Assembly (NCBI RefSeq): GCF_004348735.1
Contig: NZ_SMKT01000027.1
Span: 1-64,000 of the forward strand
Origin: Actinomadura sp. KC06
GTDB taxonomy: Bacteria; Actinomycetota; Actinomycetes; Streptosporangiales; Streptosporangiaceae
Length of the DNA stretch: 64,000 nt
Direction: 5' to 3'
Both the position numbers and the translations under genes were made by a program. How positions within the stretch are numbered: position 1 is the stretch's first letter; every line of letters begins with the position of its first letter. Under the pieces are notes generated by a model, which ran no database searches, was not told the origin of the DNA, and was given only the letters and a program-made list of their open reading frames with translations. Shown here piece after piece: positions 8,733 to 17,374 of the stretch.

Positions 8733-9692
8733 ATGTCTTCTCGGGACTTTTCGTTGCACGGGGCCATCGATCTGGGGGCGCGCCAGGCGGCCTCCAGGAA
8801 GCAGCAGGAACGCCGGGCCCAGGGCGGCGGCGCGGCCGCGGGTGCGGGCGGGGGCGCCGGGCAGTACGTGGTGGACGTCACCGACCAGACGTTCAACACC
8901 GAGGTCGTCGAACGGTCGCAGTCCGTCCCGGTCCTCGTGGACTTCTGGGCCGAGTGGTGCGGGCCGTGCAAGCAGCTCTCCCCGATCCTGGAGAAGCTCG
9001 CCACCGAGGCGGCCGGCAAGTGGATCCTCGCCAAGGTCGACATCGACGCCAACCCGCAGCTCGGCGCGTACATGCAGCAGATGGGCGTGCGCGGCATCCC
9101 GTTCGTCGCGGCGGTCGTCGCCGGGCAGCTCCTGCCGTTCCTGAACGGCGCCGCGCCCGAGGCGCAGGTGCGCCAGGCCATCGACCAGCTCTTCGAGGCG
9201 CTGCGCAAGGAGGGCATCCTGCCGGACGCCCCCGAGGGCGAGCAGGAGCTCGCCGCCGACGAGGGAGAGGCGCCCGCCGCCGACCCGGTGTACCAGCAGG
9301 CGCAGGACGCCCTCCAGAGCGGTGACCTGGACGGCGCCAAGACCGCGTTCGAGCGGATCCTCGCGGCCGACCCGCGCGACGCCCAGGCCAAGCAGGGGCT
9401 CGCGGCGGTCGAGCTGAGCCTCCGGGTGCGGTCGCTGGACGCCGAGCGCGTCCTCCAGGAGGCCGCGGAGAAGCCCGGCGACGTGCAGGCGCAGATCAGC
9501 GCGGCCGACGTGGAGATGGTGTCCGGACGGCTGGAGCAGGCGTTCGAGCGGCTGGTGTCGGCGGTCCGGGCGAGCGCGGGCGACGACCGCGACGCGGCGC
9601 GCAAGCACCTGCTGTCGCTGTTCGAGGTCATGCCTTCGGACGACCCGCGCGTCGCCAAGGCCCGCCGCTCCCTTCAGTCCGCCCTGTTCTGA
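8733..9692 (+). CDS. Thioredoxin-domain/TPR protein, CnoX (YbbN) family
   Basis: The 319-residue cytoplasmic protein has a disordered N-terminus (1-43, Gly/Ala-rich) and a thioredoxin domain at about 45-155 with an intact active site W-C76-G-P-C79. A helical TPR-like region with an AAERVLQEA-type pattern runs from about 185 to 319. In the family, CnoX/YbbN acts as a redox-linked holdase that hands clients to chaperonins; the Escherichia coli form lacks the CxxC, whereas this one has it, so oxidoreductase activity is possible. ATG 8733 is chosen as the start of the conserved part, with weak AGGA upstream; 8682 is an in-frame alternative. Confidence 0.82.
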   Translation: MSSRDFSLHGAIDLGARQAASRKQQERRAQGGGAAAGAGGGAGQYVVDVTDQTFNTEVVERSQSVPVLVDFWAEWCGPCKQLSPILEKLATEAAGKWILAKVDIDANPQLGAYMQQMGVRGIPFVAAVVAGQLLPFLNGAAPEAQVRQAIDQLFEALRKEGILPDAPEGEQELAADEGEAPAADPVYQQAQDALQSGDLDGAKTAFERILAADPRDAQAKQGLAAVELSLRVRSLDAERVLQEAAEKPGDVQAQISAADVEMVSGRLEQAFERLVSAVRASAGDDRDAARKHLLSLFEVMPSDDPRVAKARRSLQSALF

Positions 9693-9753
9693 CCAGGTCT
9701 GTTCGGCTCCGGTGGTGAGTTCCGTCCATGCCCTGAGCGGGCATTGACGGGAT

Positions 9754-10446
9754 GTGAGCGCGCGCGTGGTGACCATCTCCGCCACGTACGGGACGGGCGG
9801 TTCGACCGTCGGCCCCGCCGTGGCGGAACGGCTCGGGCTGCGCTTCGTCGACCGCGCAGTCCCCGAGCTCGTCGCCGGGGAGATCGGCTGCACGCTGGAG
9901 GAGGCGCTCGCCCACGACGGCCGCGCCGAGAGCGGCATCGGCCGGATCCTCGCCGGGGCGGCGCGGCTGCCCACCGTCGCGCTCGGCATGGACGTCTACA
10001 TCCCCGACCACGGGTTCGTCCCGCCCGAGGAGTTCGTCGAGCGCACCGAGAGCGTCATCACCCGCATGGCCGATCGCGGCGGGGCCGTCCTGCTGGGCCG
10101 GGCGGCGGCGGTCGTGCTGGCCGGACGGGAGGACGCGCTGCACGTCCGGCTGGACGGCCCGAGGGAACGCCGCCTCGCCCGCGCCATCGCCGCCGAGCCG
10201 CCGGAGCTCTCCGAGGCTTCCGGGCCGTCCGAGGCGTCCTCGAGACGAGCCCGAGCGACCGGGCCTCCCGACCGCGATGTTGAGCGTATGCTCGATGACA
10301 ATGACCGCGCCCGTACGGCCTACGTGAAGCACTTCTACGGGGTCGACCCCGCCGATCCACGGCTCTACCACCTCGTGATCGACGCGACGAGGCTGCCCGC
10401 GTCCGCGACCGCCGACCTCATCGTCGGGGCGGCGCGGGCGTTCTGA
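9754..10446 (+). CDS. Cytidylate kinase-like family protein
   Basis: A 230-residue P-loop protein. The N-terminus VTISATYGTGGSTVG is a glycine-rich nucleotide-binding loop like that of the cytidylate kinase-like family. Two Arg-rich segments, one near residue 135 (RERRLARAI) and one near 190 (RARTAYVKHFYG), resemble the lid and NMP-binding parts. The preferred substrate is unknown, and it need not be CMP. The start is GTG 9754 (or GTG 9766). It lies in the same direction as the thioredoxin-like gene and malic enzyme with short gaps, but no shared pathway is evident. Confidence 0.7.
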   Translation: MSARVVTISATYGTGGSTVGPAVAERLGLRFVDRAVPELVAGEIGCTLEEALAHDGRAESGIGRILAGAARLPTVALGMDVYIPDHGFVPPEEFVERTESVITRMADRGGAVLLGRAAAVVLAGREDALHVRLDGPRERRLARAIAAEPPELSEASGPSEASSRRARATGPPDRDVERMLDDNDRARTAYVKHFYGVDPADPRLYHLVIDATRLPASATADLIVGAARAF

Positions 10447-10500
10447 GCCGTCGGCCGGGCCGGGCCGCGGCCCCCATCCGGAGCAGAGGGAGCAGTTGTC

Positions 10501-11904
10501 GTGGCGAGCGTGCCGAGCGTGTCGTACTCCATCACCGTGCGGCTGGAGGTGCCGGCCGGAGGCCGGGCGGTCAGCCAGATCACCCACGTCGTGGAGAACG
10601 CCGGCGGCATCGTCACCGCCCTCGACGTCAACACCGCCGGGCACGAGACGCTCCGCATCGACGTCACGATCGCGACCCGCGACACCCAGCACGCCGAGGC
10701 GATCGCCGCGGCGCTGGAGCAGATCGAGGCCGTCAAGATCCACAAGGTCAGTGACCGGACCTTCCTGATGCACCTCGGCGGCAAGATCGAGATGCAGTCC
10801 AAGGTGCCGCTGCGCAACCGCGACGAGCTGTCGATGGCGTACACGCCCGGCGTCGCCCGCGTCTCCCTCGCGATCGCCCGCAACCCCGAGGACGTCCGCC
10901 GGCTGACGATCAAGCGCAACAGCGTCGCGGTCGTGTCGGACGGCTCCGCGGTGCTCGGCCTCGGCAACATCGGCCCGGAGGCCGCGCTGCCCGTCATGGA
11001 GGGCAAGGCGGCGCTGTTCAAGCGGTTCGCCGGGATCGACGCCTGGCCGATCTGCCTCGACACCCAGGACACCGACGAGATCGTCCGGACCGTGCAGATC
11101 ATCGCGCCCGCGTTCGGCGGCATCAACCTGGAGGACATCTCCGCGCCGCGCTGCTTCGAGGTCGAGGCCCGGCTGCGCGAGCTGCTCGACATCCCCGTCT
11201 TCCACGACGACCAGCACGGCACCGCGATCTGCGTCCTCGCCGCGCTGACGAACGCGCTGGGCGTCGTCGGCAAGGAGCTCGGCTCCGTCCGGATCACGAT
11301 GGCGGGCGCGGGCGCGGCGGGCAGCGCCATCCTGAAGCTGCTGATCCACGCGGGCGCCCGCGACCTCATCGTCTGCGACTACCGCGGCGCCGTCCACGCG
11401 GGCCGCGACGACCTGGACGACTCGCTCCGCTGGATCGCGAGCAACACCAACGCCGGCGGCTACGCGGGCGACCTGCGCGGCGCCGTGAAGGACGCCGACG
11501 TGTTCATCGGCGTGTCGGCCCCCGGAATCCTGAACGGCGACGACATCGCGACGATGAACGGCGACGCGATCGTGTTCGCGCTCGCCAACCCCGAGCCCGA
11601 GGTGTCGCCGGACGAGGCCCGCGAGCACGCCGCCGTCGTCGCCACCGGCCGCAGCGACTACCCCAACCAGATCAACAACGTGCTGGCGTTCCCGGGCGTG
11701 TTCCGCGGCCTCCTGGACGCGCAGGCCGACGGCGTCACGCTGGACATGCTCGCCGCCGCCGCCAAAGCCCTCGCCGAGGTCGTGACGCCGGACGAGCTGG
11801 GCCCGAACTACATCGTCCCGAGCGTGTTCCACCCGGAGGTCAGCACCCGCGTCGCCGGCGCCGTCCGCGAGGCCGCCGGCGGCCGCCCCCGCACCGAGGC
11901 GTGA
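10501..11904 (+). CDS. NAD-dependent malic enzyme with N-terminal ACT domain
   Basis: The 467-residue enzyme decarboxylates L-malate to pyruvate with reduction of NAD(P). Residues 1-80 form an ACT-like regulatory domain. The malic domain follows, with YTPGVARV and the metal-site segment FHDDQHGTA, then a Rossmann domain with the GAGAAGSA fingerprint near residue 267 and the late LANPEPE motif. The ACT fusion is typical of actinobacterial and some firmicute malic enzymes and suggests amino-acid feedback. GTG 10501 is preceded by GAGGGAG. Confidence 0.9.
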   Translation: MASVPSVSYSITVRLEVPAGGRAVSQITHVVENAGGIVTALDVNTAGHETLRIDVTIATRDTQHAEAIAAALEQIEAVKIHKVSDRTFLMHLGGKIEMQSKVPLRNRDELSMAYTPGVARVSLAIARNPEDVRRLTIKRNSVAVVSDGSAVLGLGNIGPEAALPVMEGKAALFKRFAGIDAWPICLDTQDTDEIVRTVQIIAPAFGGINLEDISAPRCFEVEARLRELLDIPVFHDDQHGTAICVLAALTNALGVVGKELGSVRITMAGAGAAGSAILKLLIHAGARDLIVCDYRGAVHAGRDDLDDSLRWIASNTNAGGYAGDLRGAVKDADVFIGVSAPGILNGDDIATMNGDAIVFALANPEPEVSPDEAREHAAVVATGRSDYPNQINNVLAFPGVFRGLLDAQADGVTLDMLAAAAKALAEVVTPDELGPNYIVPSVFHPEVSTRVAGAVREAAGGRPRTEA

Positions 11905-11918
11905 GGCAGGGAGGCGGC

Positions 11919-12557
11919 CTAGGAGTTCTTCTTCGAGAAGACCTGGTCGCGGCGGCGGGGCCAGATCCCGCCGTACCAGAAGATGATCGCGCCGGTGAGG
12001 ATGATGCCGACGCCGGTCGCGGCGCGCGCCCACAGGAGGTCGTCGGGCCCGGTGTTCGGCAGCTCGTCCGGCGGGGTCCTGGTCGGCTTCGGCGTCGCTC
12101 CCGGCCCGCCGCCGGCCTTCTCGCAGTTCGCCGTGACGGTCTTGGTCTGGATCCGCTTGTTCGCCCAGTTGACCGTGATGCGGGTGCGGCGGTCCTCGCG
12201 GAGCCGGACGGCCACCGTCCGGGACGAGTCCGGCCGGATCTGGCCGGGGATCGCGGCGGTGTCGTCGTTCTTCTCGATCGCGAAGTCCTCGGTCTTGTCG
12301 CCGGTGTTGCGGACGGTGACGTTCACCGTCCGCGCCGGGCACGACACCGACCCGACACTGGCCGTCACCGCCTGTCCGGGCTTCGACCCGGACGGTGACG
12401 CGCTCGGCTTGGTGGGGCTGGGGGACGGGCTGCTGGTGGTGTTGGCGGACGCGGCGCGCTCCGAGTCCGGCGACACCCAGTTGATCAGGGCCGGGATCGC
12501 GATCAGCGCTCCGATCACGAAGAACACGGCGGCGATGACGACCCTGGGCAACTGCAT
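11919..12557 (-). CDS. LPXTG-type cell-wall anchored protein
   Basis: The 212-residue protein has an N-terminal hydrophobic segment (5-27), a Ser/Pro/Thr-rich linker (31-65), and an Ig-like or CARDB-like beta domain with two Cys. A sortase signal follows: L166-P-N-T-G170, a hydrophobic helix at about 177-196, and a positively charged tail. It is therefore probably attached to peptidoglycan by a housekeeping sortase. No sortase gene is in the window. It converges with the malic enzyme gene and is divergent from the YqgE gene. The role of the exposed domain is unknown. Confidence 0.8.
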   Translation of the reverse strand: MQLPRVVIAAVFFVIGALIAIPALINWVSPDSERAASANTTSSPSPSPTKPSASPSGSKPGQAVTASVGSVSCPARTVNVTVRNTGDKTEDFAIEKNDDTAAIPGQIRPDSSRTVAVRLREDRRTRITVNWANKRIQTKTVTANCEKAGGGPGATPKPTRTPPDELPNTGPDDLLWARAATGVGIILTGAIIFWYGGIWPRRRDQVFSKKNS

Positions 12558-12601
12558 CGCTGTCCTCCCCGGCCCGCCGGCTGGCGCCGAACGGGTGGCC
12601 G

Positions 12602-12630
12602 ATGATCCTAGATCATTGTCAACCTAGGTT
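12602..12630. promoter_or_regulatory. Paired palindromes in the divergent promoter region
   Basis: Two palindromes with a CTA or CTAG core lie next to each other. One has arms ATGATC/GATCAT (12602-12616); the other is AACCTAGGTT (12621-12630). A minus-strand TTGACA (12622-12617) falls between them. They may be an operator for the surface-protein gene. Confidence 0.3.
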
Positions 12631-12714
12631 CTTGTGGTGCCGATATCCCCATCGATAGGAATGCGTAACAGGCTAACGAGCCCTGGGACGTGCCGCCGGA
12701 GGTCCGCGCAACGC

Positions 12715-13302
12715 ATGATGGAACGCATGGAAGACGGGATCAGGGTGGGGCTCCTGCTGGTGGCGACCCCTCAGCTGGAGGATCCGAATTTCCGGCGGAG
12801 CGTCGTCCTGCTGGTCGAGCACGACATCGAGGGCGGGACGCTCGGCGTTGTCCTCAACCGGCCGACCGAGGTACCGGTCGATCGCGTCCTGCCGCCGTGG
12901 GCCGAACTCGTCACCGGACCGGCCGTGGTGTTCCAGGGCGGCCCGGTCGCGCTGGAGAACGCGCTCGCCCTGGCCCGCCTCCCCGGCGAGGACGAGCCGC
13001 TCGGCTGGCGCGCCCTGGACGGCGGCACCGAGGTCGCCAGGGTCGGCCTGGTCGACCTGGAGGCCCCGCCCGGCCTGCTGGCCGCCGAGCTGCTGCAGTT
13101 CCGGGTGTTCGCCGGCTACGCCGGATGGTCGGCGGGGCAGCTGCGCGCGGAGATCGAGGACGGTTCCTGGTATCTGGTGCCGGCCGAGGCGGGGGACGTG
13201 TTCGCCGCCGACCCGGACGGGCTGTGGCGGCAGGTGCTGCGCAGGCAGGGCGGCGACCTGGCGTTCGTCTCCACGTTCCCCGAGGACCCGACGCTGAACT
13301 AA
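12715..13302 (+). CDS. YqgE/AlgH family protein (UPF0301)
   Basis: The protein of about 195 residues matches the YqgE/AlgH fold. It has LLVATPQLEDPNFRRSVVLL near the N-terminus, LNRPTEVPV, a VFQGGPV motif, and the later FRVFAGYAGWSAGQLRAEI segment. Members are small cytoplasmic proteins of poorly defined function, some of them putative transcriptional regulators. Several ATG codons (12715, 12718, 12727) are possible starts; GGAGG lies about 14 bases before the first. It is followed directly by the DUF3039 gene. Confidence 0.88.
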   Translation: MMERMEDGIRVGLLLVATPQLEDPNFRRSVVLLVEHDIEGGTLGVVLNRPTEVPVDRVLPPWAELVTGPAVVFQGGPVALENALALARLPGEDEPLGWRALDGGTEVARVGLVDLEAPPGLLAAELLQFRVFAGYAGWSAGQLRAEIEDGSWYLVPAEAGDVFAADPDGLWRQVLRRQGGDLAFVSTFPEDPTLN

Positions 13303-13312
13303 GGTGAACCAC

Positions 13313-13573
13313 GTGAGTACGAAGATCCTGCCCGACGGCGACACCCAGACAGATGTGCGGCCGGACCTCTCGCACGGTGACGGCGACCATGAGCGGTTCG
13401 CGCACTATGTGAAGAAGGCCAAGATCACCGAGAGCGCGGTGAGCGGCACGCCCGTGATCGCGCTCTGCGGCAAGGTCTGGGTGCCGAACCGGGACCCGAA
13501 GAAGTTCCCGGTGTGCCCGGAGTGCAAGGAGATCTACGAGTCGATGAAGCCGGGCGGCGAAGGCGACGAGTGA
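13313..13573 (+). CDS. DUF3039 small protein
   Basis: The 86-residue protein has the DUF3039 pattern: a polar N-terminus, RFAHYVKKAKITESAV, then GTPVIALCGKVWVP and a C-terminal CPECKEIYE. The three Cys (one in ALCGK, two in CPEC) suggest a zinc site. DUF3039 is common in actinobacteria and its function is unknown. GTG 13313 is preceded by AAGG eight bases upstream; the stop of yqgE lies within that site, so the two genes are probably co-transcribed. Confidence 0.85.
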   Translation: MSTKILPDGDTQTDVRPDLSHGDGDHERFAHYVKKAKITESAVSGTPVIALCGKVWVPNRDPKKFPVCPECKEIYESMKPGGEGDE

Positions 13574-13575
13574 CC

Positions 13576-13602
13576 GGCCGCCGCCGCTGAGCGGCGGCGG
13601 CC
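13576..13602 (+). terminator. Strong hairpin after the DUF3039 gene
   Basis: A perfect 12-bp GC-only stem (13576-13587 with 13591-13602) with a TGA loop starts three bases after the stop codon. Confidence 0.6.
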
Positions 13603-13711
13603 GAGGGCGCGTCGCCGGTATCGGCATGCGCGCGTGAGAGGTCCCGCGGTCGGGGGATGACCGCGGGGCCCTCCCAGTTCCACGGGGCTTGTACACATCA
13701 ACGGGGGATCA

Positions 13712-14731
13712 ATGCGGCGGATAGCCGGGGTTTCGCTCTGCGCACTACTGGTCACAGCGAGTGCCGTTCCAGGTTCGGTGAGTGACCGCAGGCAGGTCGC
13801 CGACCGCACGCGGGCCGCTGACCGAACGGGGGCCTTCGACCGAACGGGGGCCTTCGACCGGACGCGGGCCAAGGCCGCTCCAGCGGCGGCACACGACGAC
13901 GGGTGCCCTCCCGAAGGCGACGCGCGAAGGACGCACCCCCGCGACCGGGCCCATCTCGGCCACGACCAGGTCGTCGCGATGCTCGCCGACCTTCGCCGGA
14001 CGCTCGTCGACCGGTTCGGCACGTCCGATGAGACCCGGCTCGATTCGGCGCTGCGCAGGCCGCGTCAGGTCGTCGTCCCGGTGCGGTTCCATGTCGTCCA
14101 CAGCGGGGGCAGGGGGCGGCTGTCCAAGGCCGCCGTCCAGCGGCAGGTCTCCACGCTGAACGCCGCGTACGGGGGGAAGAAGGGCGGCGCCGACACGCGC
14201 GTCAGGTTCCGCCTCGCCGGCTACGACCGGACGGACAAGCCCTCGTGGTTCCACCATCCGCGCAGGTACGAGCGCGCGATGAAGAAACGCCTGCGCAAGG
14301 GCGGACGCGGCACGCTCAACGTCTTCACCGCCGCCGTGGGAACCGACGTGCTCGGCTTCGCCACGTTCCCCCACCAGTACAAGAAAGACCCGCGCATGGA
14401 CGGTGTCACCATCGACTACCGCAGCCTGCCGGGCGGGCCGTACAAGTCGTTCGACCGCGGTTACACGGCCGTCCACGAGATCGGGCACTGGCTCGGGCTG
14501 CTCCACACCTTCGAGGGCGGGTGCCTGCCGCCGGGCGACGGGGTGGCCGACACGCCGTACGAGGCGGCGCCGGCGGAAGGATGTCCTGACTACCGCGACA
14601 CATGCCCGCAACGCGGTGACGATCCCGTGCACAACTTCATGGACTACGCCCACGACACCTGCATGCGGGAGTTCACCGCAGGCCAGGGCCGCAGGATCCG
14701 CGCCGCCTGGGCCGCGTACAGGGGCCGCTGA
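13712..14731 (+). CDS. Secreted zinc metalloprotease, M43 (pappalysin/cytophagalysin) type
   Basis: The 339-residue protein has a signal peptide (about 1-24) and a low-complexity propeptide-like region with an exact six-residue repeat (DRTGAF). Its catalytic domain carries the zinc motif H255-E-I-G-H259-W-L-G-L-L-H265, the M43 form HExxHxxGxxH. A downstream HNFMDYAHDTCM supplies the Met-turn. Six Cys in the second half probably form disulfides. The repeat is a perfect 18-bp tandem duplication in DNA at 13821-13856. Upstream, a 9-bp hairpin (13643-13667) precedes GGGGGATCA and the ATG. Substrate unknown. Confidence 0.85.
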   Translation: MRRIAGVSLCALLVTASAVPGSVSDRRQVADRTRAADRTGAFDRTGAFDRTRAKAAPAAAHDDGCPPEGDARRTHPRDRAHLGHDQVVAMLADLRRTLVDRFGTSDETRLDSALRRPRQVVVPVRFHVVHSGGRGRLSKAAVQRQVSTLNAAYGGKKGGADTRVRFRLAGYDRTDKPSWFHHPRRYERAMKKRLRKGGRGTLNVFTAAVGTDVLGFATFPHQYKKDPRMDGVTIDYRSLPGGPYKSFDRGYTAVHEIGHWLGLLHTFEGGCLPPGDGVADTPYEAAPAEGCPDYRDTCPQRGDDPVHNFMDYAHDTCMREFTAGQGRRIRAAWAAYRGR

Positions 14732-14808
14732 CGGCGAACGCGGGTTGTGGATCTCAGCACAAGTAGGCCGCGGCGGCGCGATCTGTCGGTGGGGCTCGGT
14801 AGCCTTCG

Positions 14809-16584
14809 ATGACCGTGAGCACCTTCGCCGCATCGAGCATGCCTCCCGCCTTCCCCGAGCGGGCCGCCTGGGGGACGGCGTCGTCCCTGCGCGCCTGGCA
14901 GCAGCACGCGCTGGAGGCCTACTTCGGGCAGGACGGCACCGGGCCCGGCCCGCGCGACTTCCTCACCGTCGCGACGCCCGGCGCCGGTAAGACGACGTTC
15001 GCGCTCCGCCTCGCCCGCGAGCTGATGGAGCGCCGCGTCATCGCGGCGATCACGATCGTGTGCCCGACCGAGCATCTCAAGCGGCAGTGGGCCGAGTCCG
15101 CGGCCCGCGTCGGCATCAAGATCAACCCCGAGTACCAGAACGGCGACGGCCCGGTCGGCAAGGACTTCGACGGCATCGCCGTCACCTACGCGACCGTCGC
15201 GGCGCGTCCCGCGCTGCACCGCAACCGCACCGAGTCCCGCAAGTCGCTGGTGATCTTCGACGAGGTGCATCACGCGGGCGACGGGCTGTCCTGGGGCGAC
15301 GCCGTCCGCGAGGCGTTCGAGCCCGCGACGCGCCGCCTCGCGCTGTCCGGCACGCCGTTCCGCACCGACATCAACCCGATCCCGTTCGTCCAGTACGACG
15401 AGGGCCCCGACGGCGTGCGCCGCAGCCGCGCCGACTACACCTACGGCTACGGCCCCGCCCTCGCCGACGGCGTCGTCCGCCCGGTGATCTTCCTGGCGTA
15501 CGCCGGGGAGATGCGCTGGCGCACCCGGGCCGGCGACGAGATCACCGCGACCCTCGGCGAGCCCCTCACCCAGGACCAGACCGCCCAGGCGTGGCGCGCC
15601 GCGCTCGACCCGAAGGGCGACTGGATCAAGCAGGTCCTCGCCGCCGCCGACCGCCGCCTCACCGAGCTGCGCCGCGCCATCCCCGACGCCGGCGGCCTGG
15701 TGATCGCCACCGACCACGAGACCGCCCGCGCCTACGCCAAGATGCTGCGCGCCGTCACCGGCCAGGGCGCCACGATCGTGCTGTCGGACGACCCGTCCGC
15801 GTCCAAGAAGATCAAGCAGTTCACCGACACCGACGACCGCTGGATGGTCGCGGTCCGGATGGTGTCCGAGGGCGTCGACATCCCGCGCCTGTGCGTCGGC
15901 GTGTACGCGACGTCCACCAGCACCCCGCTGTTCTTCGCGCAGGCCATCGGCCGTTTCGTGCGCGCCCGCAGGCGCGGCGAGACCGCCTCGGTGTTCCTGC
16001 CCTCCGTCCCCACACTGATGGGCCACGCCGCCGACATGGAGGAGGAGCGCGACCACGTCCTCGACCGTCCCGTCCGCGAGGACGGCCTCGACGACGACCT
16101 CCTCGCCGAGGCCAACCAGCAGAAGGACACGCCGGACGCGGTCGGCGAGGAGCTGCCGTTCGAGACCGTCGAGGCGTCCGCGACGTTCGACCGCGTCCTG
16201 TACGACGGCGGCGAGTTCGGCATGCACGCCCAGCCCGGCTCCGCCGAGGAGGAGGAGTACCTCGGCATCCCCGGCCTGCTCGAACCCGACCAGGTGTCGG
16301 CGCTGCTGCGCAAACGCCAGGCCGACCAGCTCGCCGGCGAACGCAAGAAGAAGACCGGCGACCCCCGCGCCGACCGCACCACCGCCGAAGACCTCGCGAC
16401 CCTGCGCCGCGAGCTGAACGGCCTCGTCAACGCCTGGTTCCACCGGACGGGCCAGCCGCAGGGCGTCATCCACAGCGAGCTCCGCCGCTCCTGCGGCGGC
16501 CCCGCCGTCCCCCAGGCCAGCGCCGACGACCTCCGCAAGCGCATCGCCAAGATCCGAGACTGGGCCGCCAAACGCCGCCACTGA
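14809..16584 (+). CDS. DEAD/DEAH-box SF2 helicase
   Basis: A 591-residue helicase with Walker A TPGAGKTT (residues 56-63), DEVHH (151-155), motif III-like LSGTPFR, and the second RecA domain with VSEGVDIP and the arginine-finger motif AIGRFVRA. The C-terminal third is charged and helical and has no recognised nuclease domain. Proteins like this are widespread in actinobacteria; the role (restriction-like, repair or RNA) is not settled. A TAGCCT -10 box (14800-14805) ends three bases before ATG 14809 and nine before GTG 14815, so a leaderless start at GTG 14815 is possible. No binding site precedes the ATG. Confidence 0.85.
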   Translation: MTVSTFAASSMPPAFPERAAWGTASSLRAWQQHALEAYFGQDGTGPGPRDFLTVATPGAGKTTFALRLARELMERRVIAAITIVCPTEHLKRQWAESAARVGIKINPEYQNGDGPVGKDFDGIAVTYATVAARPALHRNRTESRKSLVIFDEVHHAGDGLSWGDAVREAFEPATRRLALSGTPFRTDINPIPFVQYDEGPDGVRRSRADYTYGYGPALADGVVRPVIFLAYAGEMRWRTRAGDEITATLGEPLTQDQTAQAWRAALDPKGDWIKQVLAAADRRLTELRRAIPDAGGLVIATDHETARAYAKMLRAVTGQGATIVLSDDPSASKKIKQFTDTDDRWMVAVRMVSEGVDIPRLCVGVYATSTSTPLFFAQAIGRFVRARRRGETASVFLPSVPTLMGHAADMEEERDHVLDRPVREDGLDDDLLAEANQQKDTPDAVGEELPFETVEASATFDRVLYDGGEFGMHAQPGSAEEEEYLGIPGLLEPDQVSALLRKRQADQLAGERKKKTGDPRADRTTAEDLATLRRELNGLVNAWFHRTGQPQGVIHSELRRSCGGPAVPQASADDLRKRIAKIRDWAAKRRH

Positions 16585-16589
16585 CCCCG

Positions 16590-16724
16590 CTACTGCAGAC
16601 GGCCGGTGATCTCGCCATCGATGAGTTCGGCACGCATACCGGGCAGCACTTCGAGCGCGGCGAACGCTTCTCGCAGGTCTTCACGGATGAACGACGGCTC
16701 TTCGGGCATGGGCATCGCCGCCAT
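16590..16724 (-). pseudogene. Truncated Uma2-family (DUF820) endonuclease remnant
   Basis: A 44-codon frame beginning MAAMPMPEEPSFIRED and running to LEVLPGMRAELIDGEITG matches the first strand and helix of Uma2/DUF820 proteins, whose usual text is LP...AELIDGEI. It then stops at TAG. The PD-(D/E)xK core that should follow is absent, and the stop abuts the 3' end of the helicase gene. I read it as a degraded copy; a functional micro-protein is less likely. Confidence 0.5.
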
Positions 16725-16814
16725 CGGAGGTCTTGTCGTGGGCTCGAACGGTGGTGCTCCTCAACCTGGCATCGGGCTGGTGCCAGGGAATTCGGAACGG
16801 ACATCCGGGCACGG

Positions 16815-17372
16815 TCAGCCGGGCGCGTGGTCGGCCTCGCGCCCGGGGTCGAGGTTGAGGGTTTTGAGGAGGTGGGCGACGGTTTCCTCGGGCGGGCCCG
16901 TGATGGGGGCCATGAGGACGTCCTCGTCCGGGGTCGGGAGTTCCAGGTCGGCGAACTGGGTGTCGAGGAGGTCGGCCTTGAAGTAGTGGCCCTTGCGGGC
17001 CCTCATGCGGGCGGCGATGAGGTCGCGGTCGCCGTCCAGCAGGACCATGCGGACGCCGGGGCGGCCGCCCGCCACGATCTCGCGGTAGCGGCGTTTGAGC
17101 GCGGAGCAGGTGACGACGCCGGGACGGCCCGTGGCGAGGCGGTCGTCGACCCAGGCGGCGATGGCGTGCAGCCACGGGAGCCGGTCGGCGTCGGTGAGGG
17201 GATGGCCCGAGCGCATCTTCTCGATGTTGGCCTCGGAGTGGAACCTGTCGGCCTCGGCGTACTCCCAGCCGAGCCGTTCGGCGAGGAGGTTCCCGATCGT
17301 GGTCTTGCCGCTGCCGGACACGCCGGCGATCACGATGACCGTGGGGGGTTGAGGGGGCGCGGGGGGTGTCAT
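16815..17372 (-). CDS. gntK: Gluconokinase
   Basis: A 185-residue P-loop kinase phosphorylating D-gluconate to 6-phosphogluconate. The Walker A motif G17-V-S-G-S-G-K-T24 is followed by AERLGWEYAEADRFHSEANIEKM and the motif GHPLTDADRLPWL, both diagnostic of gluconokinase. CSALKRRYRE lies at mid-sequence, and KGHYFKADLLDTQFADLE near the end. The ATG starts two bases after the pncA stop (TGACCATG), so it is translationally coupled to it. A shared pathway is not obvious. Confidence 0.9.
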   Translation of the reverse strand: MTPPAPPQPPTVIVIAGVSGSGKTTIGNLLAERLGWEYAEADRFHSEANIEKMRSGHPLTDADRLPWLHAIAAWVDDRLATGRPGVVTCSALKRRYREIVAGGRPGVRMVLLDGDRDLIAARMRARKGHYFKADLLDTQFADLELPTPDEDVLMAPITGPPEETVAHLLKTLNLDPGREADHAPG

Positions 17373-17374
17373 GG

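Noticed and set aside
13821..13856. 18-bp tandem repeat as a regulatory element
   Set aside because: It lies inside the metalloprotease gene in frame and simply duplicates six residues of a low-complexity propeptide.
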